Positions 1 through 11,040 of a stretch of 64,000 bases of DNA are shown here, one piece after another (position 1 is the stretch's first letter; every line of letters begins with the position of its first letter). A program made the translations under genes and the position numbers. Origin of the DNA: Xestospongia muta (lineage: Eukaryota > Porifera > Demospongiae > Haplosclerida > Petrosiidae); NCBI GenBank assembly GCA_963693285.1, contig OY848921.1, forward strand, positions 1,736,001 to 1,800,000, given 5' to 3'. The notes under the pieces are model-generated. The model ran no database searches. It was not told the DNA's origin and saw only the letters and a program-made list of their open reading frames with translations.

Positions 1-849
1 ATTTTGTATTTGTAACTTTAAGAATCTGTATTATGAATGTGCATTAATAATAATTATTACTATCACACTTATAACATGTACTTATACTATGTGTACTATG
101 CTCCTTTTGTTAGTAATTTATGTATAGTATTATTTCTATGGCAACAGTGAGTAGAGAGCTTGAGTGTATAGTGAATAATAGTCATTTTTCTATTTTAAAC
201 ATGAACAGTTCTCACAATTCAACTCAATCATTTTCTTTTATATCTTTAAACAGAATATTTTACATCACGAGAGTACATTGGTTGCTGAGATGACACATCT
301 TTGGTCATAATTTAAATACTATCTAACATAACAAATAATGGCATTATTAATATGAACAGACTTCTATATATAGCATATATGTACTATATATGAACTGGCT
401 TTAATCTGTTTGGTTCTGTTAGATATTATGAACATTACTATTATGACTCTCTACTAGTTATTAGTACTGTTGATTTCTTTATTATCTAAATATCAAATGT
501 CCACATAAGGAGAGATTTGTTCTTGCAGTGAGTGAGTCTGTACAAATCTGGGTGGGGTACTATTAATATTTATTATGTTGATTAAAATAATTCAATAAAA
601 AAAAGTTTGAAAGGTTGTAGATTACAATAATTAATAATTAATTAATAATAATATTTCTATTTATATTATAAATATTGTGTCAAGTGATAAAAGTTTATGG
701 ATAATAATATATTGATTAATTTTTTATAAATCATAATAAAAATATAAAAAGAGTTTACTTAACTTTAGATATCAAGTAATAATTAATATAATAAAGAGAC
801 AAAGTACATAAGTGTTAAAGTGGATTACCAAAATATAATTCCTCTAGAA
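1..849. other. AT-rich intergenic DNA; left edge of duplicated unit 1
   Basis: No coding exon was recognised here. From about position 91 the sequence aligns with 26863 onward, so this is where the large duplicated block starts. Positions 1-90 have no counterpart in unit 2, where the PISD 3' fragment lies instead. The stretch from about 670 also reappears at about 23035, downstream of the chimeric locus D. Confidence 0.6.
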
Positions 850-2596
850 TTATTGAGTCACTGAGTTATTATGTACAAGTCTCCTAAGAATATGTCTCTT
901 CTCTAATCGGAATTGGTTTCTATAGAAGTAATAGAAAATAAAGTAATAATTAGTTAATTCAGAATTATAGTTTGGGTAATAAAGTTTAACTTTAATTACC
1001 TGGTAAAATAATTATTCTGTTCTTGTTTTGAGATGGAGTTATTGCTATCAGAGTCTAACAGTTGTTTGAGTTGAACTTGAAAAGACTCTGTGGCTATCAA
1101 GTTATATATTTCATTGTGTAAACTTAGAAGTTCAGAGTGTTGTAATTTTCTATCATTACTCAAATCATAGTATTTGAATTTCTGTCTCCTAATAGAAGAC
1201 AATACCATCAGGTGAAAATTAGGAAACAGATGTTCTCTTGAAAGTTTCAACTTGTACTCTGAGCAGTCTAAAGTGACGAAATGAACTCTTATGAATATTA
1301 ATAGTCATATTGACAATATAATGTACATTACATAATACAGTCAGAGTTATTTAACTATGATATAAATGAATGATGAAATGAAGTAGTGTTTTGGTTACTT
1401 TGACATTTTCCATCGTATCTCACAACACTATTTGTGTTATTGATACAGTTGTGTTTCTCTAATTCACACTGATTTGAGTAAGTCTTGCCATCATAGTCAC
1501 AAATGTGTTGTACTTCTGAAGAACATTTATAATCACAACTAAGGGAGAAAAAAGTGATACACTTTGTAATGATTAGAGTTAGAAATATGGTTGTGTGATA
1601 TGTTTATTACTCACACAACTTACCTGTTTCTGACACAGTTTCCATCAACACATTCATAGCTAACAGTACAATTTGGTTCACAATAATCTTTAAAAAGAAA
1701 AGAAGTAATAATCAAATGACATATACTTGCTATCTTTCATGTATGACTTGAGAATGACTAATTTAGTGGAATTTCAGTTATGACAGTGCCATCAACCTAA
1801 ATTGAGTGTGATATTGTAGTTGAAAAGTTTTTTGTGAGTCATACTAAAGCTTTTCATGGTTCTCTGTAGTCTTGGTATCAGATGTTTTGCTAGGAGGAGG
1901 AAACATCTGAAGAAACTGCTATAACTTCTGATACATAGTGCAGGAATTCTAGCGTGTCTATTAGGTTGTCTATGTCTCATGACACTGACCTCAAAAATGT
2001 TAATTGCAGGCATGTGTACAAATATGTAATTAGCAATAGAGATATAAGAAATACTATATGTAACTAGATATCAACTAATAAGTGAACAAAATGGACTATA
2101 ACCATCTTAACAACAAGTAAAATCAGGTTATTAGGCAGTTTATACTATATGATGTTTTGTATGTCTTCCTATTAAATTTGTAAATTCTTGTGCTGTCTAT
2201 AATACTGTCTTCCTTTACTGTTTGACATTCTTCACTATTGTAATGATGCCACACTCACATATTTTGTTAGGAAATAACATACTGACCACTAATTACATTC
2301 AGGCAGAATGGGTTTGATGTATACATGATACCAGACACTTCCTCTCTAACCAAAGAGGCAGCAACACCAACTGACTAGGTTCTTAACGGCTGTCTCTCCC
2401 TAATCTATCTCACTTTTATTATTACTGGTATGTTGTGTTTTTTTATTTCTACAAGCTTACCTGTAAAAGTAGTGTCATTAACATTTACCGGACCAGCTGC
2501 ATTAATTAGTGATAAAAATGTTAGTCCTGCTAACAAAACGACATGAGGTTTCTCTCCAAAGATTGGTTTTCTCAGTAAGTGTTGTAATCCAAACAT
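850..2596 (-). CDS. Secreted follistatin/SPARC-like protein (FOLN, Kazal, EF-hand), copy 1
   Basis: Five coding exons on the minus strand (2461-2596, 1624-1687, 1399-1538, 1000-1267, 850-919) keep phase and total 678 nt, or 225 residues. Exon 1 encodes a basic N-terminus and a hydrophobic signal peptide (LLAGLTFLSLINAAG). Exon 2 is a short cysteine-rich follistatin-N-like module. Exon 3 is a Kazal domain with the typical CDYDGKTYSNQCEL core. Exon 4 has an EF-hand-like pair (YYDLSNDRKLQHSEL, then LLDSDSNNSISKQE), like the calcium-binding end of SPARC/FSTL proteins. Exon 5 is a basic tail. The role is likely extracellular matrix or ligand binding; that is inference from the family. The donor after exon 3 (GTAACC) is weak. 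Compared with copy 2, the last exon ends two residues earlier through a TCA-to-TAA change. Confidence 0.82.
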
Positions 2597-2837
2597 TATT
2601 ACTTATAGTGACAATAAATTTCCTGAAATTGAGAGAGTAAAAATAATAAACAGGACTCCATACTAGCTTTCACTGATTAGAAACAATAGTTATCAAAAGT
2701 AGAGTAATTGCTTGCAACAATAAAGTGACAACTATTACGTTAGAACAATAGCTCAAGATTTAGAACAAGAAGACAATGACTTAGACATAACTAAGACTGA
2801 CCACAGTTATTTTCAGGAGTAAATAAATAAGACTTAC

Positions 2838-3060
2838 CGTTCCACAAATGGTGAAGTACACTTCTTGATTAAGTAGGACTCACTAGTAATCTATAAATCA
2901 CTTTCGAATGCAAACTGTGACTTTTAGCCATTCTTATATACTGACTGACTGGAAGAAGCTCTAGTTCCACTGGACAATATTGTTATGGCTTAGGGGCGTG
3001 GCAAATTCTAATTACGTGTGTTGCGCCACAATCCCAAGCTGACATCCTCCATCCTTGAGA
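2838..3060 (-). promoter_or_regulatory. 5' leader exon and probable promoter of the Kazal/EF-hand gene, copy 1
   Basis: A good minus-strand donor (ACG then GTAAG, exon end 2838) faces an acceptor just above the ATG at 2596, which indicates a non-coding leader exon starting upstream, probably near 2920-2960. The DNA beyond it (about 2990-3060) is locally GC-richer, as expected of a promoter. The transcription start is not determined. The same arrangement occurs in unit 2 near 29640-29860. Confidence 0.45.
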
Positions 3061-3886
3061 GCCCTCTCTATTGATGTATGGTTCTTTCTTTGTGTCTTAG
3101 AACCACTAAAGTCATTTATCACGGCATTTTCAGTATAAGATCAGCTATGTTACTGTAGATTTGTAAATTGTGATGCTCACCTCAAAATCAAACGTTTCAC
3201 TGTAACCTACTTTGTTATATTAATAGCAGTAAAGAACTCTTCATGGTAACAACTGTAAATTGCTAAAATTGATGTGTTTACAATAATCAATGTATTGCAT
3301 ATGGTATTCTCTTAAAAGTCATTATATCAAATTAGTGGTGAGAAAAATGATAAATCTTGTAAAATAATTGATGAAAATATAGTTAAATAAAATAACATAA
3401 TAGAACGTTGAAGTTTATGACTATTTTAATGACTTAAATTGTCATAGCTGTGGATAGATGGATTCATATATACACACTAAAAACAACTAGGAAATAATTG
3501 TATCATTGTTTTATGTTTTGTTTTAACAACTTTTGTCTGTTATATTTAGACCTGTTCAAAAATGGATTCTACTTTGACTCCCAAGCAAGTTCATCATTTG
3601 TTCATTGATTACTTCTGTGTACATTTATATCATTTTCATCAACAATTCCTATACCACTATAAAAATCAACACTTTTGTTCACAAATGCTGACATGAATCA
3701 GGTATATGGATCACACAAACACAAATAATATGAAATTTAATTAACAATATCTAATATAAATACCAGTAATTATTGTCCAAACAGTTTACTTAGATTAACC
3801 CTTTTATAGGAAATAACCAACAATACACAGCATTTGCTATACCACTGAATCAATAGTTCATTAGATATATATAGCAGTCTTGTGCA

Positions 3887-3920
3887 AGTACATTGTTGTG
3901 ACATGTCACAACAATGTACT
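3887..3920. repeat. Perfect 34-bp palindrome
   Basis: The left half AGTACATTGTTGTGACA is followed directly by its exact reverse complement, with no spacer. It is kept without change in unit 2 at 30680-30713. Its function is unknown. It could be a dimeric protein-binding site or the residue of a foldback element. Confidence 0.9.
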
Positions 3921-4796
3921 CCATAGTTTCTATGTGGAAGACCTGTAGCTAGTTGCTGTGTAGTAATATGACAGCATACTGCTTCCTCATAGTTGATATA
4001 AGAATTGTGATGTCATGGTGATGTAATTATGGTAAGTAGCCAATAGTTTCATGAAGGAGTAAGAAGTATGTACTTAAGCTTTCAGATATGGTCACGAGAA
4101 AATTACTATGGTTTGTCTAATGTTACAATGGCTTTGAATGGTAGTTGCATACTCTTTCCTCATTAGTGAAGCTATAGGCTTCTGTTATGATGTTATAGTA
4201 ATCTCTATTATAAGGAACTAAACAGAGATTGTTGATATTTAAAAAGATTATGCAGTATATATTAAGGCTCATTGTACATACAACAGATGTAGTTATTTTA
4301 GTTATTTTTAAGGATGTGAACTAATGGTTTACTAGTCTATTGTGAATGGATTATATAATGTTTTATAATTGACACAAACACACGCTCAGTAGTATAGCTA
4401 GAGTACTATATATAGTAAGGTACAGACTGGTTTGTGAAGCCAGCTATGAAAATGTTTGCATCAAATTAATTATTCATGGTGTGGTCAATGATTTATATTA
4501 ATTTATATTAACTTAATACATTATTAAATATAATTAATATGTACATTTACTATGATGTCTCCTTTTCTTTATCTGACTGATCCATTGGAGCTTGTCTCTT
4601 GGTCATCTTATGCTTACTTGTATAAGAGTGATCAAAATATCATAATAATTACATCATCATCACATGAATGATATAGTGAAAACATTTGACCATTCATGTC
4701 AAATTAACTAAATTCTATGTTGTAGGATGTTTTCCTGATTTTTCTATTTTTTGGGAATATATGGACATGTGTCAATGTAACTTTCTGGAAGCAAAA

Positions 4797-4842
<46 letters not shown>
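4797..4842. repeat. (ATT)n microsatellite
   Basis: An uninterrupted ATT run. The unit 2 counterpart (about 31589-31614) is clearly shorter, so the tract length has changed since the duplication. Confidence 0.95.
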
Positions 4843-4844
<2 letters not shown>

Positions 4845-5778
4845 AACATAGCAGATATGTAATTTTCAGCATTACTATTTAGTTTAATGTTATACAATGA
4901 CTTAGCAGTTAGACTAAATGGCTATATACAGTTCCTTTGTGTTGTGCCAACATTGAATTACAGTCTTGTAGGATGATCACATTATTATGTCACTATGTCA
5001 AGAATTTTGCAACTGGTCTCCCAAACTACAACTTGTAGTTCATTGTCTTAACATGTTAACAATTTGTAATAATGATTTGTTTATATATCTATATATTGAT
5101 ACTCTAGATCTGCTGTTATTTACAGCATATGGTCACTACTTATATGGTAAATGTATGACAAATAAAAAATGACATGTTATGCATTTTTAAATTGTCAAGG
5201 ATAAATCCTGAGGAGTTCTATGTAACCATGGTAATCAGTATTGTCCTATCTTTTGTATCATTAAGTAATAAGTAATATCAGTGATTATATTTGTCCTCTA
5301 GGTAGCTTGTCCTTGTAGCTATTTCCAAATAGTCTAGCAACAGTGGAAGATCCATTCCCAATCTTAAAAATCAAGGTATAATACATAAATTGTCACATGA
5401 TTATCATATGATTTGTTATTCAATAGGATAAATAATTTGGACTTTGTGAGTGACTTTACTTTCTTATTCAAGATGTAGGAATGACCAGCTGTGACATGAG
5501 TTAGCAGGTATAATGACCATCAATCCATTTTAGGGTAATAATTTATTTGTTTATCATTCTGTTCATAACAATTTTTATTAGATGAGTCATTTTGGTGATC
5601 TTGACTTTACACATAAAGCAACATGAGATGTGTGGTTAGCTGTTGCCATGGTGCTATTGACCACACCCATTCTTCCTTACTATCCAATTGATTCATAATA
5701 TGCTCATAAAATATGCTGACACAGACAAGTTAGTATATACCAGTAGTTATTAACTATATCTTTGTCTCTATATTGTAG

Positions 5779-6180
5779 TGAGAATATAGTCAGAATACTT
5801 AACAATAAACTAATGAATATAGAGAGAGCATTTATTTTACCAGAAGGATTACCAGGACGACCTTATTATAAGTAAGAAACAATACTCTATATACATGTAC
5901 TTCACTTAAGAACAATGGTTGATCCTTCTATCTGTCCATTCTCTTCTCTATCCATCCATTCTTTCCTCTCTTTCTTTCTCCATACAGACATGTTATCTTT
6001 GCTCCTAGTTCAGTCAACTCATATTCAGGTGCTTCTTTTCCAGGAGTAGTAGATAGTATCTTTAATGCTACAACATTAGAAGATTGGAATGAAGTACATC
6101 ATCAGCTGGATATAGTAGCTATCCATGTACGCTATGCTACACAAATTATGAATGAACCCAGTGTTGAATGGGTTAATTAA
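5779..6180 (+). pseudogene. 3' fragment of M28B peptidase (glutamate carboxypeptidase II/NAALADase-like), copy 1
   Basis: Two exons (5779-5871 and 5988-6180) join in phase and encode the C-terminal dimerisation region of the FOLH1/NAALAD family, with the pattern IERAFILPEGLPGRPYYKHV followed by IFAPSSVNSYSGASFPGV and a terminal alpha-helix. No exons for the zinc-binding peptidase core or the protease-associated domain were found upstream. This is therefore a gene fragment, or at most the end of a gene with unrecognised 5' exons. It ends EWVN-stop. Copy 2 (32544-32951) ends two residues later and has Gln where this copy has Glu near the end. The reading frame is open in both copies, so recent expression cannot be excluded. 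Confidence 0.7.
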
Positions 6181-6397
6181 ATAATTAAACTGACTGAACT
6201 TACTGAATTAACTTAATGTGACAATATTATATAAAATTTAGTAACAGATATGACAGTTCAATATTTGATTTTTATCAATCATTTATGACATTTGGTTTAT
6301 ATTTGATGATTTTCTTGTCATTTTACTATATAATATTAACTTATTATTATTATTGCAGTTATTATGTAGTATCTGTAATAATATACTCTTCTCATAT

Positions 6398-6504
6398 AAT
6401 TATATTCATAAACATTAGCTATCCATGTATGCTATGCTACACAAATTATGAATCAACCCAGTGACCAGTGTTGAATGGCTACATAATTATATTCATAAAC
6501 ATTC
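6398..6504 (+). repeat. Templated insertion of the M28B last-exon end with flanking direct repeats
   Basis: About 65 bp matching the end of the M28B last exon (AGCTATCCATGTATGCTATG and on) is inserted about 240 bp downstream of that exon. It is bracketed by two copies of a 21-bp sequence beginning ATAATTATATTCATAAAC. Unit 2 has a single copy of the 21-mer and no insertion. The inserted copy carries AATCAACCC as in unit 2's exon, not AATGAACCC as in unit 1's own exon. Confidence 0.75.
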
Positions 6505-6865
6505 CTTCAAAGTAAACTAATAATTAATTTTATCACCATATATTAGTTGTAACAGAAGTAATGTCTACATTTACTGATATAATGTGATGTGGTCTTCAGT
6601 TGTATCAGTTATATTGTATATGTTACAAGTAATTAATTGTAGTGGATAAACTTCACATTTATTTATAATAGAAAGTATTATAATATAATGATCAACAACA
6701 TATAAAATGATAATATAAAATATAATATAATTATTAAATGTATAAAATGTATAACACTATATACTATATCAGTTATTATTTTTACAAATATATATAAATC
6801 AACATAATATTAAAGTTAATGTTTATATTTTGTGTATCTCACAACTTTTGTCTCAGATGACTTTG

Positions 6866-9800
6866 TCACTGAATAAAGAAAAAAATACATTAAAGATTAT
6901 AGTAACTATAGGGTTAATAAATAATATTATGATTTTCATGATCATGATATATTACTTTTCTAAATGCTTTTATAATGGGAATATTAATAACTAACAACAA
7001 AAACAACAATAATAATAATAGTAGCAGTAGCAGTAATAACTTATAGTGTTCTATTTGTCATTACAATGAATACTCTCTTATTATTAGCTTGTCAAATCTT
7101 ACCTGTTGTATACAACTATTTGTCTTTATATCAAAATCGTCATCTTCTTCTTCTAAATCAGAGATTTGTGCAATATCATAGTCTACTACTGATGAGTGAT
7201 CAGTTGATAGTCTGCCAGTTGAATAGCCTGACTCAATAGAACCTGCTAATGACTCTTGATCATCGTTATGGAAACCACCTATCATAGCTTCTTGAAGGAG
7301 TAACACAATGTTACGATGACCTTGTTGATGAGCAACATCTTGAGGTGTCTGACCTAACATGTCTCTTATAAGTGGATTAGCACCACCTTCCAATAGCTGT
7401 CTGACAATATTTTCATGTCCGTAATAACTTGATAAGTGCAATGCTGTAGTACCAGTAGGAGTATGTTGATTAATATTAATTTGTGTCTTCAATAACTCTC
7501 CTACAACGTCATCATGTCCTCTGGCAGAAGCTATCATAAGAGGTGTCCAGCCATTAGTCCTGGCTAAATTAGGTTCTGCTCCATTGCTAAGTAAGATAGA
7601 AACAACAGAAGAGTGACCATTCTGACTAGCAAAGTAAATGGCTGTTACTCCATTTTTATTTTGGGTATTTATTGGAACATTCATCTCTAGCAATAATTCA
7701 ACGATATCACCATGACCATTTTCACTGGCTACTATAAGAGGTGTTACACCATCATTACTAGCTAAGTTAGGATCTGCTCCATAGCGAAGTAAGATAGAAA
7801 CGACAGAAGAGTGACCATTCTGGCTAGCAACATAAATAGCTGTTACTCCATTTTTGGCTTGTGTATTTATTAGAACCTTCTTCTCTAATAATAATTCAAC
7901 GACATCACCATGACCATTTTGACTGGCTACTATAAGAGGTGTTGCACCTTCATTAATAGCTAAGTTAGGATCTGCTCCATTGCTAAGTAAGATAGAAACA
8001 ACAGAAAAGTGACCATTCTGGCTAGCAAGGTAAATGGATGTTGTCTCATCTTTGGCTTGGGTATTTATTGGAACTTTTTTCTCTAGCAATAATTCAACGA
8101 TATCACCATGACCATTTTGACTGGCTACCATAAGAGACGTTGTACCATTATTACTAGCTAAGTTAGGATCTGCTCCATAGCGAAGTAAGATAGAAACGAC
8201 AAAAGAGTGACCATTCTGGCTAGCAATGTGAATGGCTGTTACTCCATTTTTGTCTTGGGTATTTATTAGAACCTTCTTCTCTAGTAATAATTCAACGATA
8301 TCACCATGACCATTTCCACTAGCTACTATAAGAGGTGTTACACCTTCATTAGTAGTTAAGTTAGGATCTGCACCATTGTTAAGTAAGATAGAAATGACAG
8401 AAGAGTGACCATTCTGGCTAGCAATGTAAATGGCTGTTGCCTCATTTTTGGCTTGGGTATTTATTGGAACATTCTTCTTTAGCAATAATTCAACGATATC
8501 ACCATGACCATTTTCACTGGCTGCCATTAGAGGTGTTGCACCATCATTACTAGCTAAGTTAGGATCTGCTCCATAGCGAAATAAGATAGAAACAACAGAA
8601 GAGTGACCATTATGACTAGCCAAATAAATAGCTGTTACTCCATTTTTGGCTTGGGTATTTATTTGAACATTCTTCTCTAGCAATAACTCAACAATATTAC
8701 TATGACCATTTTGACTGGCTACTATAAGAGGTGTTACACCATCATTAATAGCTAAGTTAGGATCTGCTCCATTGTTAAGTAAGATTGAAATGACAGAAGA
8801 GTGACCATTCTGGCTAGCAAAGTAAATGGGTGTTGCTCCATTTTTGGCTTGGGCATTTATTGGAACATTCTTCTCTAGCAATAATTCAACGATATCACCA
8901 TGACCATTTTGACTGGCTACCATAAGAGGTGTTGCACCTATATTACTAGCTAAGTTAGGGTCTGCTCCATAGCGAAATAAGATAGAAACGACAGAAGAGT
9001 GACCATTCTGGCTAGCCAAACAAATAGCTGTTACTCCATTTTTGTCTTGGGTATTTATTGGAACCTTCTTCTGTAATAGTAATTCAACGATATCACTATA
9101 ACCATTTAGACTGGCCACCATAAGAGGTGTTGCACCTTCATTACTAGTTAAGTTAGGATCTGCTCCATTGCGAAGTAAGATAGAAACGACAGAAGAGTGA
9201 CCATTATGGCTAGCCAAATAAATAGCTGTTACTCCATTTTTGGGTTGGGTATTTATTGTAACATTCTTCTCTACCAATAATTCAACGATATCACCATGAC
9301 CATTTTCACTGGCTACTATAAGAGGTGTTACACCATCATTACTAGCTAAGTTAGGATCTGCTCCATTGCGAAGTAAGATAGAAACTACTGAAGAATGACC
9401 ATTCAGGCTGGCCATACAAATGGCTGTTACTCCATTTTTGGCTTGGGTATTTATTGGAACATTCTTCTCTAGCAACAATTCAACATTATTACCATGACCT
9501 TTATTACTGGCTGCCATTAGAGGTGTTGCACCTTCATTACTAGCTAAGTTAGGATCTGCTCCATTGTTGAGTAAGATAGAAACGACAGAAGAGTGACCAT
9601 TCTGGCTAGCAAAGTAAATGGCTGTTACTCCATTTTTGGTTTGGTTATTTATTGGAACATTCTTCTCTAATAATAACTCAACAATATCACTCTGACCATT
9701 TTGACTGGCTACCATAAGAGGTGTTGCACCATTGTTATTAGCTAGGTTAGGGTCTGCTCTATTACTTAGTAATGAGGAGACAACATAAGAGTAACCATAT

Positions 9801-11032
9801 TCACTAGCTATATACAATGCAGTAGTATCATCAATACTTTTCATTTTAGATACAGTAGATATTACTGTTTCACCTGACTGTGTTAGTAGGTTAGGATTAC
9901 CACCTACTTCAAGAAGAAGAGATATAGCAGAAAGAGGACCACCAGATTGAACAGCTCTCAATAGAGCTGAGTCAAATGTCATGTCATCTTGTAAGTCTTC
10001 ATTGTTAAAGACTACAATAGTACCTACTGTTAGTGAGATGACTCCAATTGCTTTTAACATTTCATTTTCAAGTCTGGACAATCTCTCTGTCAGAATGAAG
10101 AAAGTGGTAACTTCAGGAACACTCCACACAATGTACATACAACCTTTTTTGATAGAAGTAACATTAAGAGAATCTGTATGTTCTTCAAAAAGGAGCTTTA
10201 CCAGAAACTCAAAATGCTCTATTGTAACATCTAGCCACATTTCCTTTACTTTCAATACAACCTTGACTTTACTTGGTATATTTGGTTTTATGTTATCAAT
10301 AAGATCTTTTATTTTTGTCGACCCTTTAAATAAAGCTAAATCTTCTTGATATTCCTGCACTTTACCGGGCAAGTCAGTGTCTGAAAGAAAATCTTCAACA
10401 ATTGCTTTGAGAGGTTTACATTTGAGGTAATGCCACTGGTTATCTAGTATATTGAACAGCATGTTGTATGTGATTTGAACATCGGATAGATCTGGTAATG
10501 GTATTGGACTATTTTTCAGTCGTATTCTTAAGTATTGATAAAATGGTAAAAGGTCTGTTGGTCTTTCTTGAAAGTATCTAAATGTATCTTTAACTAAATT
10601 AGCAAATCTACGTTCAAATGCAGTGATTTTTTCCACCATGTCCTCCTCTATCTCAAACTTAACTGGTGGCTGGTCATCAGCTGTAGTTTGGTCACCAATT
10701 AGATCACTAGAATTTTCATGTCGTGAAGTTGATGGTACTAGATTTACAATAGTAGCATACTTTGTTCTAATGTTCTCAGCAACCGCAGGATTTACTTTTT
10801 CTACAGCATCAGCTATAGTACACCATGAATGTACAGTATTGGGTTGACATAGCCATGCTTTTAGACAATGCATTTTAAGCTCCCAAATCCCTCCATGTGG
10901 ATAACAAACTTTAGCATCCTGAATAATATGATCAGGTAAATCAAGATACACTGCTAGTTTTTCCCATTCAGATATTTCTTCTAGTTCACAACATAAAAGA
11001 TTAACAGTAGGTGGACTAAGATTATCAGACAT
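6866..11032 (-). CDS. Death-domain/ankyrin-repeat protein A
   Basis: The main exon (7103-11032) encodes 1310 residues. Splicing from the donor at 7102 to the acceptor at 6869 brings in an immediate TGA (6866-6868). Reading into the intron instead adds 13 residues, to 7061. Residues about 1-95 form a death domain. About 110-370 is a middle region shared by all four paralogues. About 385-1230 is a long array of 33-residue ankyrin repeats, including eleven 66-residue pairs. An acidic Ser/Asp/Glu tail follows. A role in intracellular death-fold signalling or pathogen sensing is inference. Relative to locus B there is one extra A in an A-run near the 3' end (about 7124), which shifts the frame. 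No ZU5 exons follow here. The start is in the same MSDN(L/I)SPPT context in all paralogues, just downstream of a leader-intron acceptor at 11041. Confidence 0.88.
7560..9770 (-). repeat. 198-bp coding tandem repeat (66-residue ankyrin pairs), 11 units in gene A
   Basis: The DNA repeats with a period of 198 bp, each unit coding two ankyrin repeats. The first of each pair has an NGHSSVVSILL helix and the second NGHGDIVELLLEKNVPINTQ. Counting the PINTQ-type loop gives 11 units here, 8 in B, 4 in C and 2 in D. Units within a gene are nearly identical, which points to unequal crossing-over or gene conversion. Confidence 0.85.
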
Positions 11033-11040
11033 AGTGCACT

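Larger units (their letters stand above)
3061..5778. other. AT-rich spacer with no convincing gene
   Basis: Several short ORFs exist, for example one starting at 3562 and one at 4987-5172. None shows a recognisable domain, and their preservation in unit 2 is explained by the recent duplication. The 3562 ORF is cut by TGA in this copy where unit 2 has TGG. Notable content is a perfect palindrome at 3887-3920 and an (ATT)n microsatellite near 4797-4842. A splice-bordered segment at 5302-5374 contains a stop in the best frame and was not called. Confidence 0.55.

Noticed and set aside
4987..5172. 61-residue ORF with hydrophobic end (copy at 31739-31945)
   Set aside because: No domain or clear splice context; preservation in both units is explained by recent duplication.
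9981..10847. Plus-strand ORFs inside gene A (similar ones in B and C)
   Set aside because: Antisense shadows of the conserved coding sequence with no domain pattern or start context.
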